Below the pieces are notes generated by a model that did not search any database, was not told the origin of the DNA, and worked only from the letters and a program-made list of their open reading frames with translations. From Nemertoderma westbladi (Eukaryota; Xenacoelomorpha; Nemertodermatida; Nemertodermatidae), in the NCBI GenBank assembly GCA_032718475.1, contig JAUCBJ010003289.1, forward strand, positions 1-23,865: 23,865 bases of DNA, given 5' to 3'. A program made the position numbers and the translations under genes. Below are positions 1 to 10,774 of this stretch, piece after piece; within the stretch, counting starts at the first letter, position 1; every line of letters starts with the position of its first letter.

Positions 1-168
1 GTCACGATGATTCCGTAGACATGTCTCACTAGGAAGATGGTATGTGGTATAATACTGCAATAATACTGTAATAGCTTGCCTAATCTGCATGTCGTACCGT
101 AGTTTTCAGGCAGTTGCCTAAATATTTTGAGATATTTTGTTTATTATAACTTATCATTATTATTATAG

Positions 169-264
169 TACGAAAAAAGAAAGCAAGATTTGATAGACAA
201 AGGAAATTCTGGAGATGCTGTAGAAGATAAATTCGGCTTTTTTTACCCCCAAAATAACGCAGAG
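169..264 (+). CDS. Exon a of a TASOR/TEX15-like gene (start of DUF3715 domain)
   Basis: This looks like an internal coding exon. A T-rich tract ending in TTATTATAG precedes it and the strong donor GAG|GTACGT follows it. It is 96 nt long and open throughout as 32 codons, phase 0 at both ends. The peptide is charged at first and then reads FGFFYPQNN. From family knowledge, the DUF3715 domain of TASOR and TEX15 (a catalytically dead PARP fold used in transposon silencing) begins with a charged helix followed by a Phe-Gly-Phe-Leu-like stretch, which fits. The exon joins in frame to the one at 912-1070. Upstream sequence (1-168) looks intronic: I found no exon there with an open frame and good borders. 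The family call is by eye and moderate; the exon call is stronger. Confidence 0.55.
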
Positions 265-566
265 GTACGTATCCAGTTGATTACAGTATATCTTAACATT
301 GTATCTCACATATCTCACATTGACATTTGGTTAGTAGGCCTACTCTAGTATTGTTACGGTACCTGGCCTGTATTCAGACTATCACTAATTCGATTATATT
401 TAATTTGAAAGTCGGAAAGAAATTCAATTGGCAAATGTGTAGTGTAAAAAATGGGTCATTAGATTACCTTTAATAGTCACAGCAACACTGAAACAACATT
501 CTGTATTGAGTGATAAGCCTGGCCTACATACAACCCTCCTTATTTATAAGTAAATAAATTGCGGTT

Positions 567-814
567 GAGCTCTAAGTTATAGTTCATATGCGTACCTCTG
601 GTATTTTCGTATTGCAAAAATAAGACTATAAGTATGAAATACCCTATGTTATTGAGATATTGTTTATTGTTTTGGTTAGAAAAGCCCACCACTGTAACCT
701 GCTCCTTTCCGTTAATTAAGTAATGGAGATTAGTTTATTGTTTTGGTTAGAAAACACCACCACTGTAACCTGCTTCTTTTGCCAGAGGTACGCATATGAA
801 CGATAATCGAGCTC
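567..814. mobile_element. MITE-like element with about 35-bp inverted ends
   Basis: The left end begins GAGCTCTAAGTTATAG and runs through CATATGCGTACCTCTGG at about 601. The right end is its imperfect reverse complement (CCAGAGGTACGCATATGAAC ... GAGCTC). The interior holds two tandem copies, about 70 bp apart, of a TGTTTTGGTTAGAAAA...CTGTAACCTGCT motif that recurs elsewhere in the window. There is no coding capacity. I could not identify a target-site duplication. Confidence 0.6.
664..779 (+). repeat. Paired dispersed repeat (TTTTGGTTAG...CTGTAACCTGCTCC)
   Basis: Two copies (about 664-708 and 734-779) of a roughly 50-bp motif. It runs from TATTGTTTTGGTTAGAAAA to CTGTAACCTGCTCCTTTCC. The same paired arrangement with a 68-72 bp period occurs at 14718-14836 and 17028-17148. 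A single reverse-strand copy lies at about 15900-15955. Confidence 0.7.
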
Positions 815-911
815 TGAATGCAAGCAACAGTTAATGAAACTGTATTTAGTTAACCCATCCAGGGATGTAATGAGAAAAAAAAATTATTTTAATTACATTT
901 TTCTTTCTTAG

Positions 912-1070
912 GGTCAGGAAATCGTGAAGAATGGTTTACAAACAACAATTCATTCATTAAAGCCATCTGTTTTTGCTGGTTCCAATTATGGTGTTGCTTT
1001 ACATAACATCATTGACCTCGATTGGTCGGGCAGAAGGTCAATCAAAATAATTATCTTCAAATATATGACG
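912..1070 (+). CDS. Exon b of a TASOR/TEX15-like gene (centre of DUF3715 domain)
   Basis: A pyrimidine-rich acceptor ending TTTCTTAG precedes this exon and the donor ACG|GTGAGTAAG follows it. It is 159 nt, 53 codons, phase 0 at both ends, so it joins directly to the exon ending at 264. The peptide holds IVKNGLQ, then YGVALHNIIDLDW and IKIIIFKYM. These match in order the DUF3715 pattern of TASOR/TEX15: a GL turn, then GVYLSKxxDL, then an IIIFKVxKG strand. In a true PARP this region helps form the NAD pocket; in TASOR/TEX15 proteins it is considered inactive, and I see no H-Y-E triad here. The open frame runs past the donor to 1235, but that tail is AT-rich intron. Confidence 0.6.
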
Positions 1071-1259
1071 GTGAGTAAGATGAGTATGATGAAAAATAAG
1101 ATAATGAATAATTACAATCAATATACGTATAATATACGATTTTACATATCCCAAGCTGAAAAAAGAGATATAAGTGTCCTTAATCGACTATTTATATGTT
1201 GTGTAAACGCCATAGATAATGGATCATTTAATTAAAGTTAAAATGATTTTGATTTCAAA

Positions 1260-1655
1260 ATTAAAAACAACACTGAAATTCAATTTTATATTAAATAGCA
1301 GTGAAATCGGACTAGACAAACCTTGTAACATGCTAATTTATATAATATGGAATTTTCTGAAAGCACCCCTATGTATCCCTTCTATCATCACCAAGTTATG
1401 AGGCTCTAATCTCAGAAGTTTTGATGAATTTAAGATTTTGCCATTGACCTGAAGGGCCAAATTCGGTCATTGTGCAATTTGGGTTTGACTAGCCGTCCAT
1501 GTCCAAGGTGATTGTCATTGGAGTGAGCACCACAACAATGACATCCACTCAATCAATGTCATCTACATATCTCAAAACAACCCTGAAATTAAATTCGATA
1601 GCCAAAGAAAGTGTGATCGGACTATACAAGTAATTAATTATATAAATAAATATTA
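1260..1655 (+). repeat. Diverged direct repeat pair
   Basis: About 1260-1345 and 1567-1650 are related. Both carry AACA(A)C-CCTGAAATT followed by a GTG(A)-ATCGGACTA-ACAA block and then an AT-rich tail. The stretch between contains GCCATTGACCTGAAGGGCC and related phrases typical of old animal interspersed repeats. The family is unknown. Confidence 0.5.
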
Positions 1656-4270
1656 TATTTGGTTAAGAAAGATATTACATTTATTAGGTCAGTTGTTAAA
1701 CATTGATAAACATATACTTGGGACATTTGTTCCATTAGCATTAGAAAGTTAAATTACAAAGTTGTTCTGATAGGGAGTATATGTTGTGGCAATCGTCAGT
1801 GTTTCAAGCCATTGGTAAGACAATATAACCCTCATCAATACGATGCAGAATGTGTAGAGGAAGACTTAATGTCTTCTCTTCATCATCTGTATCTTCAGAT
1901 ATTACAATTCATAAGTTAATTAGTAATGTTAGTTCATAAAGTTCTAAGTACTTTGATCCAAATATTCATGTTAAAGTAGGGTTATTTAGGAGGCTATTTC
2001 TATTGTTATTTATTAGGAACCGAAGGTTACTTTCTGTAAGAATGTGATGTAGTAGTAATAGTAATAGTAATAATTGTAATATTTTGAAGCGAAATAACAT
2101 AAAAACGGCTCTAACGATTTCGTTAAAATTTTGCATGATGCAATGTTTTGATGACCACTATCGATTCCCTCTGGTCCCATGTCTGTCCATAGAATGTGGG
2201 CTCGTACTTTCTTGTACTTTCTGTGCCAAGTTTTTATTTAATCACTCACTCTTTCAACCCTGACGATAAGCAAACATTAACTTGGTTAGTTTGTAATCTA
2301 TTATCCCATCAGCTGAATAACTCTCCCCAGTGCTTCCTAAGGGAATATCTACAAGGTGACTGACTCATTGCGTGCGCTATGTTAGGTGAATGGTACTATA
2401 CTCTGCTAATAATAATAATTGATGTACTGTATTTAAAAATCCGAGAGGGAGGGAGGTGAGTTAATGACTTGCTTGGCAAACATTAATTATATTAATCTGT
2501 CAAACCAGAGGGAATACAGAGTGGAATCTACCTGTCTCTGTATAACATTTTACCCAGCTGATAGCTCCTTTAATCCAACACAAACTCTTGCCCTGGATTC
2601 AATGAATGCGAATGTCTATTACAGTAGGTTTCTGGGAAAAGCTGGCCACCTGAATGACTTTTTAGTTATAGAGTAGTGTACACGAGTGAGGCCTTCGTGC
2701 AGCAGAAGCTGCAACCCATCTCAGCGAACAATTATAATTATACTATGGCTAGTTATATATTCTGATATTGACTTCCAACACACATACACTGAAACCTACA
2801 CGTAAGTTCACTGATGACTCGCAGTTCTAACTCGCCATATATGTACTGTTAACTGAAGGGTACTATTAATAAACTATAGTAATAGTGGCAATGTTCAATT
2901 AAAATCAGAGTTTGGATTTTTAATTATGTTTTTGCAACATTAATACTATGAGTGGTGTTTGGTATCAGATATAATTTCGATGTAGACAGGAGATGGTGCC
3001 CTAACTGCTTTAATAATTATTAGGAACAGATTATGAGATAATACAATTGTTTGCTAACTAACTTTGTTCACTACCTTGGTGCAATTTTTTATTATAAATG
3101 CTGAACATACGTGCAAATTACAGTATAAGGTATAGGTAGTGCTGGCTGGCGTACTCATATTTGCAACCCCAACCAATTTGCGGCTTATGGCCTGTAAAAA
3201 TATTAGTTTCGGTTTGGTTTAACTTCGGTTCCTTCACGGCGTCTTGACGCCGTCTTTAATTCTAAATTAGTAACATTACAAGGCGATTGCCAGTGAAAAG
3301 TAATGTTGCATAATTCAACTCTCGCCTCTCTGGCATCCATCAGCCACACAACTTAAAACTTTTAACCCAAAGCGTTCATAAGTATCTTACTGATTTGTAA
3401 CATTAATTAAGCAATTTTCATCATTAATATATTTACTACATATTTAGTTTCTATTTTAGAATTTTATTGTTAATTTACCCTGACAGGGTTGTATATAATT
3501 AAATACTAGTTCTTCATCTTTAACAAAATTCATAAACCTTATCCATAAATGTGGGATCAGTGGTAGGGCTATATACTGATATACTTTACTGAATCGATCT
3601 ATCAGTAGGCCTACTGGTAGGCCTAAACTTGTACAGCCTATAGGATAGGTATGAAATACTCCTTCGGATAGGACCAGCTTGCAGGATAGGCCTATCCAGT
3701 ATTGTTGAAAGATATGTACCGCCATACCAGTGAATAATGTACAACACATCAACACAAAATGTCGCAATTAGATACCAGAATCGTTAGCCATGCAGGTGGC
3801 AGAGTTGCTGTAAAGCCTAATTAAACCCTAAATAAAAATGCTACTGTTGAATAATTTTTGGCCAAAGGAAATAAAGTCAGAAATTCCACTAGATTAGACC
3901 TCATCACTTACACTTAGGGTTACATGGTAGCCTGTATGGAATCAATCCAAAAGTGAGCCGAATAGCGCGCCAACAAATTTTTATATGCACCATGCGCAGA
4001 TGCAATTTTGAAGAATGCAGTGTGCCACTGTCGCCACTGACAGCAGGCTAAAACAATTTTTAGTGCATCATGCCAATGCAAATAGGAAATCGTTGCACGC
4101 CAAGTCGCCAACTATCTGTCTGTTTATCTATGACAGTATCGTCTATGCAAAATTTCAAAACAGGTCACGCACAGACAGACAGAGCAGACCCAATATACCA
4201 GTATGATTGAGTATATACAATGAAACAGTAATAGAGTAAGCCTAATACAACATTTATTAGCTGGAAGAAA

Positions 4271-5176
4271 TATTACACAAATAGACACAGAATATGCAAA
4301 GGGTGCAAGCCGAAATTTTTAAAGCAATAAGCCATCTATAGTCTACTTACAATGTCGATTTTGTGGCACTTCCGTAATTATTAAACCAACGAATTGGCAT
4401 AGGTTTGATTTTTGGGAGCACCGCGTGCAAAATCAGCATGTTTTCTAATTTCTAAGCGCGCCAATAATGCTGGTGCGGTTTGTGATTTGAGTGCTTTTGT
4501 TTTAAAGTGTGCTGGATTAATCCGGCGCGAAGTGTATGGATTATAGTCTGGCATGGCACTTTTAACCTTGGTTTAAGCTTGACCAACTAACTGAAAGACT
4601 ATGGAATTTCTGCTAAATTTATTAATTAGTGTTAGTTTTTGTATCTTGCTGAATATGACATTCAGCTAGCTGCAATGCTGAAATAGGTGTGTGTGTATGA
4701 AACGAACTAAAAACGAAAACAAATTACACAAATAGACAACAGAATATGCAAAGTTGAGAACAAGCCGAATTTTTTAAAGCAATAAGCCGTCTATAGTCTA
4801 CTTACAATGTCGATTTTGTGGCACTTCCGTAATTATTAAACCAACAAATTGGCATAGGTTTGATTTTTGGAAGCACTACTGTGTGCAAAATCGGCACGTT
4901 TTTAATTTCCGAGCACGCCAATCCTGGCGTGGCTTATGATTTCAGTGCTTTTGTTTTAAAATGTGCCAGATTAATCCGGCGTGAAGTGTATGGATTCTAG
5001 TCTGGCATGGCACTTTTAACCCGGGTTTAAGCTTGACCAACTAACTGAAAGACTATGGGATTTCTTCTAAATTTATTAATTAGTGTTAGTTGTTAGTTTT
5101 TGTAACTTGCTCATTATGACGTTCAGCCAGCTGCAATGCTGAAATAGGTGTGTGACGTGTGTGTACGAAACACACT
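4271..5176 (+). repeat. Tandem duplication, two copies of about 450 bp
   Basis: Copy 1 runs about 4271-4709 and copy 2 about 4722-5176, offset near 451 bp. Both share ATTACACAAATAGACA at the start and GTCGATTTTGTGGCACTTCC in the first third. Later they share TTAATCCGGCG and TAAGCTTGACCAACTAACTG, and they end near a GTGTGTG...GAAAC block. The copies differ by scattered substitutions and small indels, for example the extra GTTAGT and GACGTGTGTG in copy 2. There is no coding capacity, so this is probably a duplicated noncoding transposon. Confidence 0.85.
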
Positions 5177-5531
5177 AGAGCCCTGTCATACAACTGTGTA
5201 GACCAACATGACAGATGTATATGTATAAGACTAAAAGTGCTAATTAAATGATTAGTTCTAACTTATAGAGTATTTACTTATAAAATAGACCAACTAGCCT
5301 ACATGTTATGTTCCAGTTTCGGCAAAGCCGCTTGCCTAGAGCTCTAAATTTAGTATTAAAAGATACAATCTTTGATGATGTGATACATTGTACTTGAGAT
5401 AATAGGCTAGCTACATAACAACTCCTTATTAATACCTCCACCTGTTAGTAATGTTCAAAATTCTGATTAAAATTGTATTTTCTACACAATACCAAATGTT
5501 GCAGCTTACAATATTTGTATGGCCATTTCAG

Positions 5532-5742
5532 GGTGTCTGCAATGTTTTAACACCAGGGGATACAGTGCCGACCTCACCACTAGAAAATTTTGATAGCATA
5601 TCACATACTGAATCAAATGAGGTGTATATTTATGATGTTGGGACTCAACCTCCTTCAAAGTCTGTTGCAATACCAATTACATTGCAGAAACCAAGGCAGT
5701 TACTGCCCCATGCTGTAGTTCATTTCATGCAGGACATATCCG
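5532..5742 (+). CDS. Exon c of a TASOR/TEX15-like gene (end of DUF3715 domain)
   Basis: The acceptor GGCCATTTCAG precedes this exon and the donor TCCG|GTAAGTAC follows it. It is 211 nt, starting in phase 0 (compatible with the exon ending at 1070) and ending in phase 1. The first residues, GV, would complete the KYMTGV strand begun in the previous exon. They are followed by a TPGDTVPTSP loop, then NEVYIYDVG and KPRQLLPHAVVHF. In TASOR/TEX15 proteins the corresponding order is a P-T-P loop, a YLYE strand and RPRxxxPYAVVxF, which closes the domain. The gene should continue downstream, but I found no further exon I trust in this window. The intervening intron is about 4.5 kb and full of repeats. 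The protein could instead be another DUF3715 family member. Confidence 0.6.
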
Positions 5743-6717
5743 GTAAGTACATGGTTACTGGTAGGTTATCTATCATTTATTACATTTCCAGGGGTTTATA
5801 AAAAACGGATAGCCTGATAATAATAAGACTAGGATTAAGCTCTTTTCTTTATTGTCAAGACTATTAATTACCATATGTACAAAATATGGTATATACCTAT
5901 ATGCAATTCAGGGGTAATTGGTGGTTAGGTGATAGTATAACCAAAACTAAAAGGCAAGTTGTTGGTTTATAACAAATTGTTGCACTTATTAAAGTGGGTA
6001 ACGGGAAACACTGAACCTACGCCTATAATCCTACATTACGCCTACTTGTAGGCAAGGTGAAAATAATTTAGTAGGTTGAAAATTAAAAAATCTTTACACC
6101 TGGCGCTGGCATGTGTATTCAATATTCTATATACTTATCTGAATCCTTTCTTTAAGTATTGGTTGAAATATCTAGACTGATATACATACATAATATATAT
6201 ACCAATTATATATACCGGTACATTATTTAATTATCAATACACACATGATTAGGTCATATGATGGTACACATATGATTAATGATATATATTATGTAGTACT
6301 GTAAAGAACCATTTTCGTTAGCAAAAGTTGTACAACAAAACAATATGTATATAAGTTATATATAAAAATTAAAAGTTATATAGAATTCTAAAGTGATCCT
6401 ATTATTTATTGTAATTTTAATTATATATTCTAGAATATTTCCAAACACAAAATTGTAATTAATTAACTCACAGAAACATTTATTTATGTCCAAAGTCTAA
6501 AATTCAGTTCTAGTTCGGAATATGTTTTATTCAAAGTCTGCAACGACTTATACTTTTCACATGACTTTTCAAGCTCTACAAAACGAATGAATCCTTTTAT
6601 GGGTAATTTTTAATTTTGTTATTGTGCACATGCACTACTGGCTAATTGCAGTGTTAATAACGCTGCGTTGAAGATTGTGAATTCCAAAAAGTCATCTGTG
6701 AACTATGAACAACTAAA

Positions 6718-7320
6718 GTAATTTTAATATAACTATATCTTACTGATATTTTGGCAGTGTGATATGAAGTGATAAAAAGATACCACAAACACGTTTCTTG
6801 AAATTAAAAATTAAATTCAAACTTGCAATCCTGATCGCAATCCTGGAAATCTGGAAAATTCTGATCCTATTTAAACACTAGGTATATAAATAGTGTTTAA
6901 ACGGGATCCCAATCCCGAAAAACTGGTATCCCGGTGAAAAATACAATCCCAGTCCCAATCCCGACTTTTTTTGTTCCGGGATCCTGAAGAATATATAGTT
7001 AAGTAAATTTGTTAAATATCTTATAAATAGTTCCAGCGGAACGGAATTGTGTTTGTTTTGATTATATCGAATTTTTATTTCAGTAAACCATCCAGTCATC
7101 ATTCAAAATAATTTTAATATTAACTTATCTTACTAATATTTCAGAAGTGTAAGATAAAGACAGTGTTACCAAAAATCTGCCACATATATGTATTAACGTT
7201 AAGGTATTTAATCCAAAATTGCCACATATATGTATTAACATTAAGCTATTTAATCCAAAATTGCAATCCAGTTTCCGATCCCGAAAAACGTGATCCCGAG
7301 AGTGATAATCCCAGTCCCTA
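6718..7320 (+). repeat. Duplicated repeat with AATCCCGA sub-motifs
   Basis: Segments at about 6718-6845 and 7105-7290 share TAATTTTAATAT, ATCTTACT-ATATTT, an AGTGT-A-AT-AA block and ATTGCAATCC. Around and between them lie many copies of AATCCCGAAAAA / GGGATCC in both orientations (6900-6985 and 7270-7318). Copy 2 also contains a 42-bp unit twice in tandem (about 7180-7263: GCCACATATATGTATTAAC then ATTTAATCCAAAATT). This resembles the subterminal repeats of a nonautonomous DNA transposon; the superfamily is not determined. Confidence 0.55.
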
Positions 7321-7473
7321 TACTATACTATACTATAAACTTAGACGATGAAGTACGCACAGTACTCTCCTTGTTTTAAGAATGTCGCCTGATAGGTTTG
7401 TTTGTATTTTTTCAATCTAATGACGATTAATAACGTTGATTCTTTTTCGTCCAGAAATACCCAAAAATCAGAT

Positions 7474-7850
7474 GAAAAGGGAACTTTTTTCCTTAGGGAA
7501 AAAAGTATCCCATAGGATTGCATTGATTTTACTTTTTCCCGACGAAATTATTACATTGTATTATATATGTTGAAAGAGCTTCGAAAAAGTTTGTACCTAA
7601 TTTGCGTGAGCAAAATTCATGCACACACTCAAAAGTATCACTTTGGTGTCTGTGAGGCGTATTCCAACACAGAACTCAATTAATACCAATATTCCGGTTT
7701 GTTTAATACCAATATTCCGGTTTGTATGATTGGAATCGCTGTAAAATACTGTAGTTCGTTCAATTTATTTTGTAACACTGCTTCATACAATATTTTATTA
7801 AAGAATTAAGCATCAAGAAAGTACCAATTTAAGAATAAACGTCCATATTA
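7474..7850 (+). repeat. Dispersed repeat B, copy 1
   Basis: Shares blocks with 13747-13986: GGATTGCATT-ATTTTACTTTT followed by TTCCCG, ATGT-GTTGAAAGA, GTAAA-TACTG-AGTT and TTTAAGAATAAA in the same order. The two are diverged copies of one noncoding element. Confidence 0.6.
7680..7725 (+). repeat. 23-bp perfect tandem repeat, two copies
   Basis: TTAATACCAATATTCCGG plus TTTGT occurs twice head to tail. Confidence 0.85.
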
Positions 7851-8191
7851 CATGGGAAAAATACATTGGACATTTTTTCCCAAGTAATAAATAATTATTT
7901 TTAAAGTACCGGGCCGCTGCGGGTGGATTCTTAATTTGGATGATAAACCGGGATGGAATAATTGTCAGAGATAAGTACAGAATTCTCCAATGCGGAATCA
8001 TCCATGGTGAAATTGTACGGGGCAAAATTTTGTAAAATAACCTGCTCTGAGATAGAAGTGAATGTTATTACTTTACTCAATACACTCACACTTTCCAACT
8101 ATAATGTAGTCCGAGAATTACCATAGTAACCAACTGTGAAATATAACTTTGACATAAGTTTTGTAGATTTTGAATCGTAAACTTTGTATAT

Positions 8192-8221
8192 CCAAAGTCT
8201 ACATCAAAATGTAGACTTTGG
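8192..8221. repeat. Perfect hairpin, 13-bp stem
   Basis: CCAAAGTCTACAT, a four-base loop CAAA, then the exact complement ATGTAGACTTTGG. Diverged pieces of the same phrase (GTAGATTTTG, AAACTTTG) surround it, which suggests the remnant of a fold-back element. Confidence 0.8.
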
Positions 8222-8514
8222 AATTTAATATTTGGGTGAAAATTGGGTGAAAAATTTTTTTTTTTTAAACTTTGGGTGAAAATTTGAGTTTTAGCTTTTA
8301 ATAACTTTCCTCAACCTGAATCAACTTATGTTTTATTATCAGATTCGTTTTCAGCACGAAAAAAGCTATCAAATGATATAAGATACTTGCCTTTTAACAA
8401 ACTTTGAAATTTCGCATAAAAGTTGCGCTTTTTGCCGCTTTAAAGTGACAGTGACCAGATATAATATACTGGTATATATCTATACTGGTTCCGCTATATA
8501 CTCTTGGGTTACAC

Positions 8515-8850
8515 TAATGGTAGCATTCATTCATTTATTTATGCAATTTTTTGTTACTTCATTTAATTTACTTTATAATTTTAATATATTTTATTTTGAT
8601 TTAATGTAATGCAATACCTGTGCGTTAATACCTCGTCTCGTGCATTGTTATTTATATCATGTATGTATAGTATAATTTGGAATAATTTTTTTATTTTATT
8701 CCCACTCATATTTTTGTATACCCTTACTCTTATTGTTGTACTTCTACTATTGAAATATGATTACTTAATACAAAAGGCAATGATGATATCTGGAAGTGCC
8801 GTCTGAGTTTTCATCAAACAATCCTTTGATTATTGAGCAATTAACACTGA
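8515..8850 (+). repeat. Dispersed repeat A, uninterrupted copy
   Basis: The left half (TGTTACTTCATTTAATTTAC, TTTAATATATTTTATTTTGA, AATACCTGTG) matches 10280-10484. The right half (TTTTATTTTATTCCCA, GCAATGATGATATCTGG, TTTGATTATTGAGCAATTAA) matches 12010-12200 and 12735-12930. Comparison shows that the other copy has been split by an insertion at 10485-11981. No coding capacity. Confidence 0.75.
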
Positions 8851-10261
8851 TATGCCTTTACTTTATAGATGTAATGATATTTTATGGAGTAAAACTAAAA
8901 TATAAATGATAATACCTTGACTGTTTGTACTTAGGATATCTAATGATAATTGTACTTCAGTATTCAAATGAACCCCACTTCCCTTAACTCAGTGCGATGT
9001 TCCATTTAAGCTTTATGCTGTATAAGCATCATTATTATGTCATGAGCAATGCTCATTGAGCATTGCTGTTTCATTCACAATTACACATCCGATTTTATCT
9101 ACTCCAAAATAATTTGAACTATATTATATACGCATATTTTAAGGTGCTTGGGCGACCAGACAAATTAATATTTTTCACAATCGGAATTACTTAAATTTTT
9201 GTGCTTCTTCCATCTATCTTAAAATTTGCAGTTAATATCAATTTCGAAATTGGATTGAAGACCAAAATCCCAATACATCCAATTGCAGCATAATGCAAAT
9301 TACTTTTTAGGGATGTCACTGGAATCATACTTGTTGTCATGGTGCCCAATAATTTCCTATTTTGTCCCATTAATTTTCATAGGAGAAAAGGGATAGCTTT
9401 GCTCATAACTAGGGTTACCTTCTATGCATATAGGTTGCGTGGCATTATTAGTTATTATAATTTTCAAAAGTAACCCTTCACTCACATGTGAACTAAAATG
9501 TGAACTACACAGTTACTCACTTGCATATAATTCATAATAAATTAGGATATGAGTGATGACCCCCATTGAAATATAAGATAATACTGGCTTTTTTGAAAGA
9601 AGGGAAATGATGACCATGCAATATGACAGAGTTTCGTTTTTGACAATCCAATGATCATATCATCAATCCAACCCTGATCCCTTATATATAATGTGTTTGT
9701 CTTCCTTTTATAAATACCCGGTACCAAAGGATTGTTTTAATTAAACAATCCTTTGATTATTGACCAATTAACACTGATATTATATTTTCACTAAATATCA
9801 GTGCCACTGCTGCTATAGGGCAGTTATACAGTAAATAAATAAAATATACATTTGTATCTGTTATTGCTGGCACACTTATGGACTATTACAGCCTTATCAG
9901 GGCGCCTGCATTATTTTTTCCCGGGCAGCAAAGCCAGTTTCCCATTATACCGCTGCGTTGGCGTAAGCACTAAGGTCTAAAGTGTCTTGCCCAGGGACAC
10001 AACAGTGCGAAATGATTTACACTACAGACATGGGCATTTAGAGGGTAGCCCTAGCCCTGATATGATTCGTGGCTATTTGCAGATGGCTTACAATTACAGT
10101 TCTGCTGCACAAAGGCCCCATGCCCAGACCTCATCCACCTTAACTCACTGTTACTAGTCTATCTATAGTCTACTATACTCTAAATAAATATGAAGTAATA
10201 TACTGTATCATGTGAATTCCAATACCTTCACAAACAGTAAAGTTTGTAAGTGTAATAATAA
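8851..10261. other. Intergenic or intronic stretch, no gene seen
   Basis: Contains a perfect hairpin at 9045-9067 (AGCAATGCTC-ATT-GAGCATTGCT). A fragment of repeat B-type sequence lies at about 9598-9690 (compare 13618-13710). A hairpin AAAGGATTGTTT-TAATT-AAACAATCCTTT lies at 9726-9754, followed by a short piece of repeat A (to about 9780). The SINE-like sequence is listed separately. Confidence 0.5.
9882..10145 (+). repeat. SINE-like interspersed repeat
   Basis: GC-richer than its flanks. It contains AAGTGTCTTGCCCAGGGACA followed by CAACAGTGCG. From memory, this phrase belongs to an interspersed repeat found in many animals, including echinoderms and fish, with the form TTGCCCAAGGACACAAC. 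I did not identify an RNA polymerase III promoter or a tail, so the class is uncertain. Confidence 0.45.
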
Positions 10262-10484
10262 ATTGTGTTATACTAGTGGCAATGCATTCATTTATGAACA
10301 TTTTTGTTACTTCATTTACCTTAAAGTAAAATTATAAAAACTAATAAAAAAACAAAATAAAAAAATTTTAAGTTTAAAGTTTCTTTAAAATTATAAATTT
10401 AATTTTAATATATTTTATTTTGAGTTAATGTAATGTAATACCTGTGTATGAATTAGTGTTTTCTTATTTATATATCATGTATAT
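10262..10484 (+). repeat. Dispersed repeat A, left half of the interrupted copy
   Basis: Matches 8515-8660 (GCATTCATTTAT, TTTTTGTTACTTCATTTA, TTTAATATATTTTATTTTGA, AATACCTGTG), with an extra A/T-rich stretch at about 10330-10400. It stops at ATATCATGTATAT, immediately before GTTGCAG. Confidence 0.7.
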
Positions 10485-10774
10485 GTTGCAGTCATTAAGG
10501 GTAATCAAGGAAATAAATTTAATTCCTAGATATTAAAGTTAATTCCGCATGTTTTGTTATTTCCTAGGAAATAATGAAATACATTAAAGTAATCATCAAG
10601 ATACAGCTGCTGTACATAGGCCTAGTGCATAGTGCTACTGTCGTTTAGTAAAGTAGTACCGGTACCACATGTAGTAAACTCAATTTAAACTAATATTACT
10701 CAAATTAAAAATAGAATAGAAATGTTTATTTTTAGATTAGAAAATTATTAAAAATAGAATAGAAATGTTTATTT

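Larger units (their letters stand above)
265..911 (+). other. Intron with a nested MITE
   Basis: Sequence between the first two exons, bounded by GTACGT and TTAG. It contains the inverted-repeat element at 567-814; the rest is AT-rich without recognisable content. Confidence 0.5.
1071..5531 (+). other. Large repeat-filled intron
   Basis: About 4.5 kb between two phase-0 exon borders. It holds diverged direct repeats (1260-1650) and the 0.45-kb tandem duplication (4271-5176). Short hairpins occur, such as CGGCGTC-TT-GACGCCG near 3238. Open frames here are short and low in complexity. A further small exon could be hidden in it. Confidence 0.4.
5743..8510. other. AT-rich stretch without a recognised gene
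   Basis: No exon with credible borders was found downstream of the exon ending at 5742. The region holds TA-rich low-complexity sequence (about 6180-6300) and the repeats and hairpin listed separately. It may be intron of the TASOR/TEX15-like gene. Confidence 0.4.

Noticed and set aside
1-168. An upstream exon ending at a GATG|GTATGT donor near 39
   Set aside because: The frames that would join to the exon at 169 contain a stop, and no acceptor is visible within the window.
2464-2676. 70-residue open frame in the large intron
   Set aside because: No splice borders, no recognisable protein motif, and the length is expected by chance in this composition.
3456-4206. Open frames on both strands at 3456-3767, 3920-4111 and 4015-4206
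   Set aside because: They overlap on opposite strands, show no motifs, and lie in repeat-like sequence.
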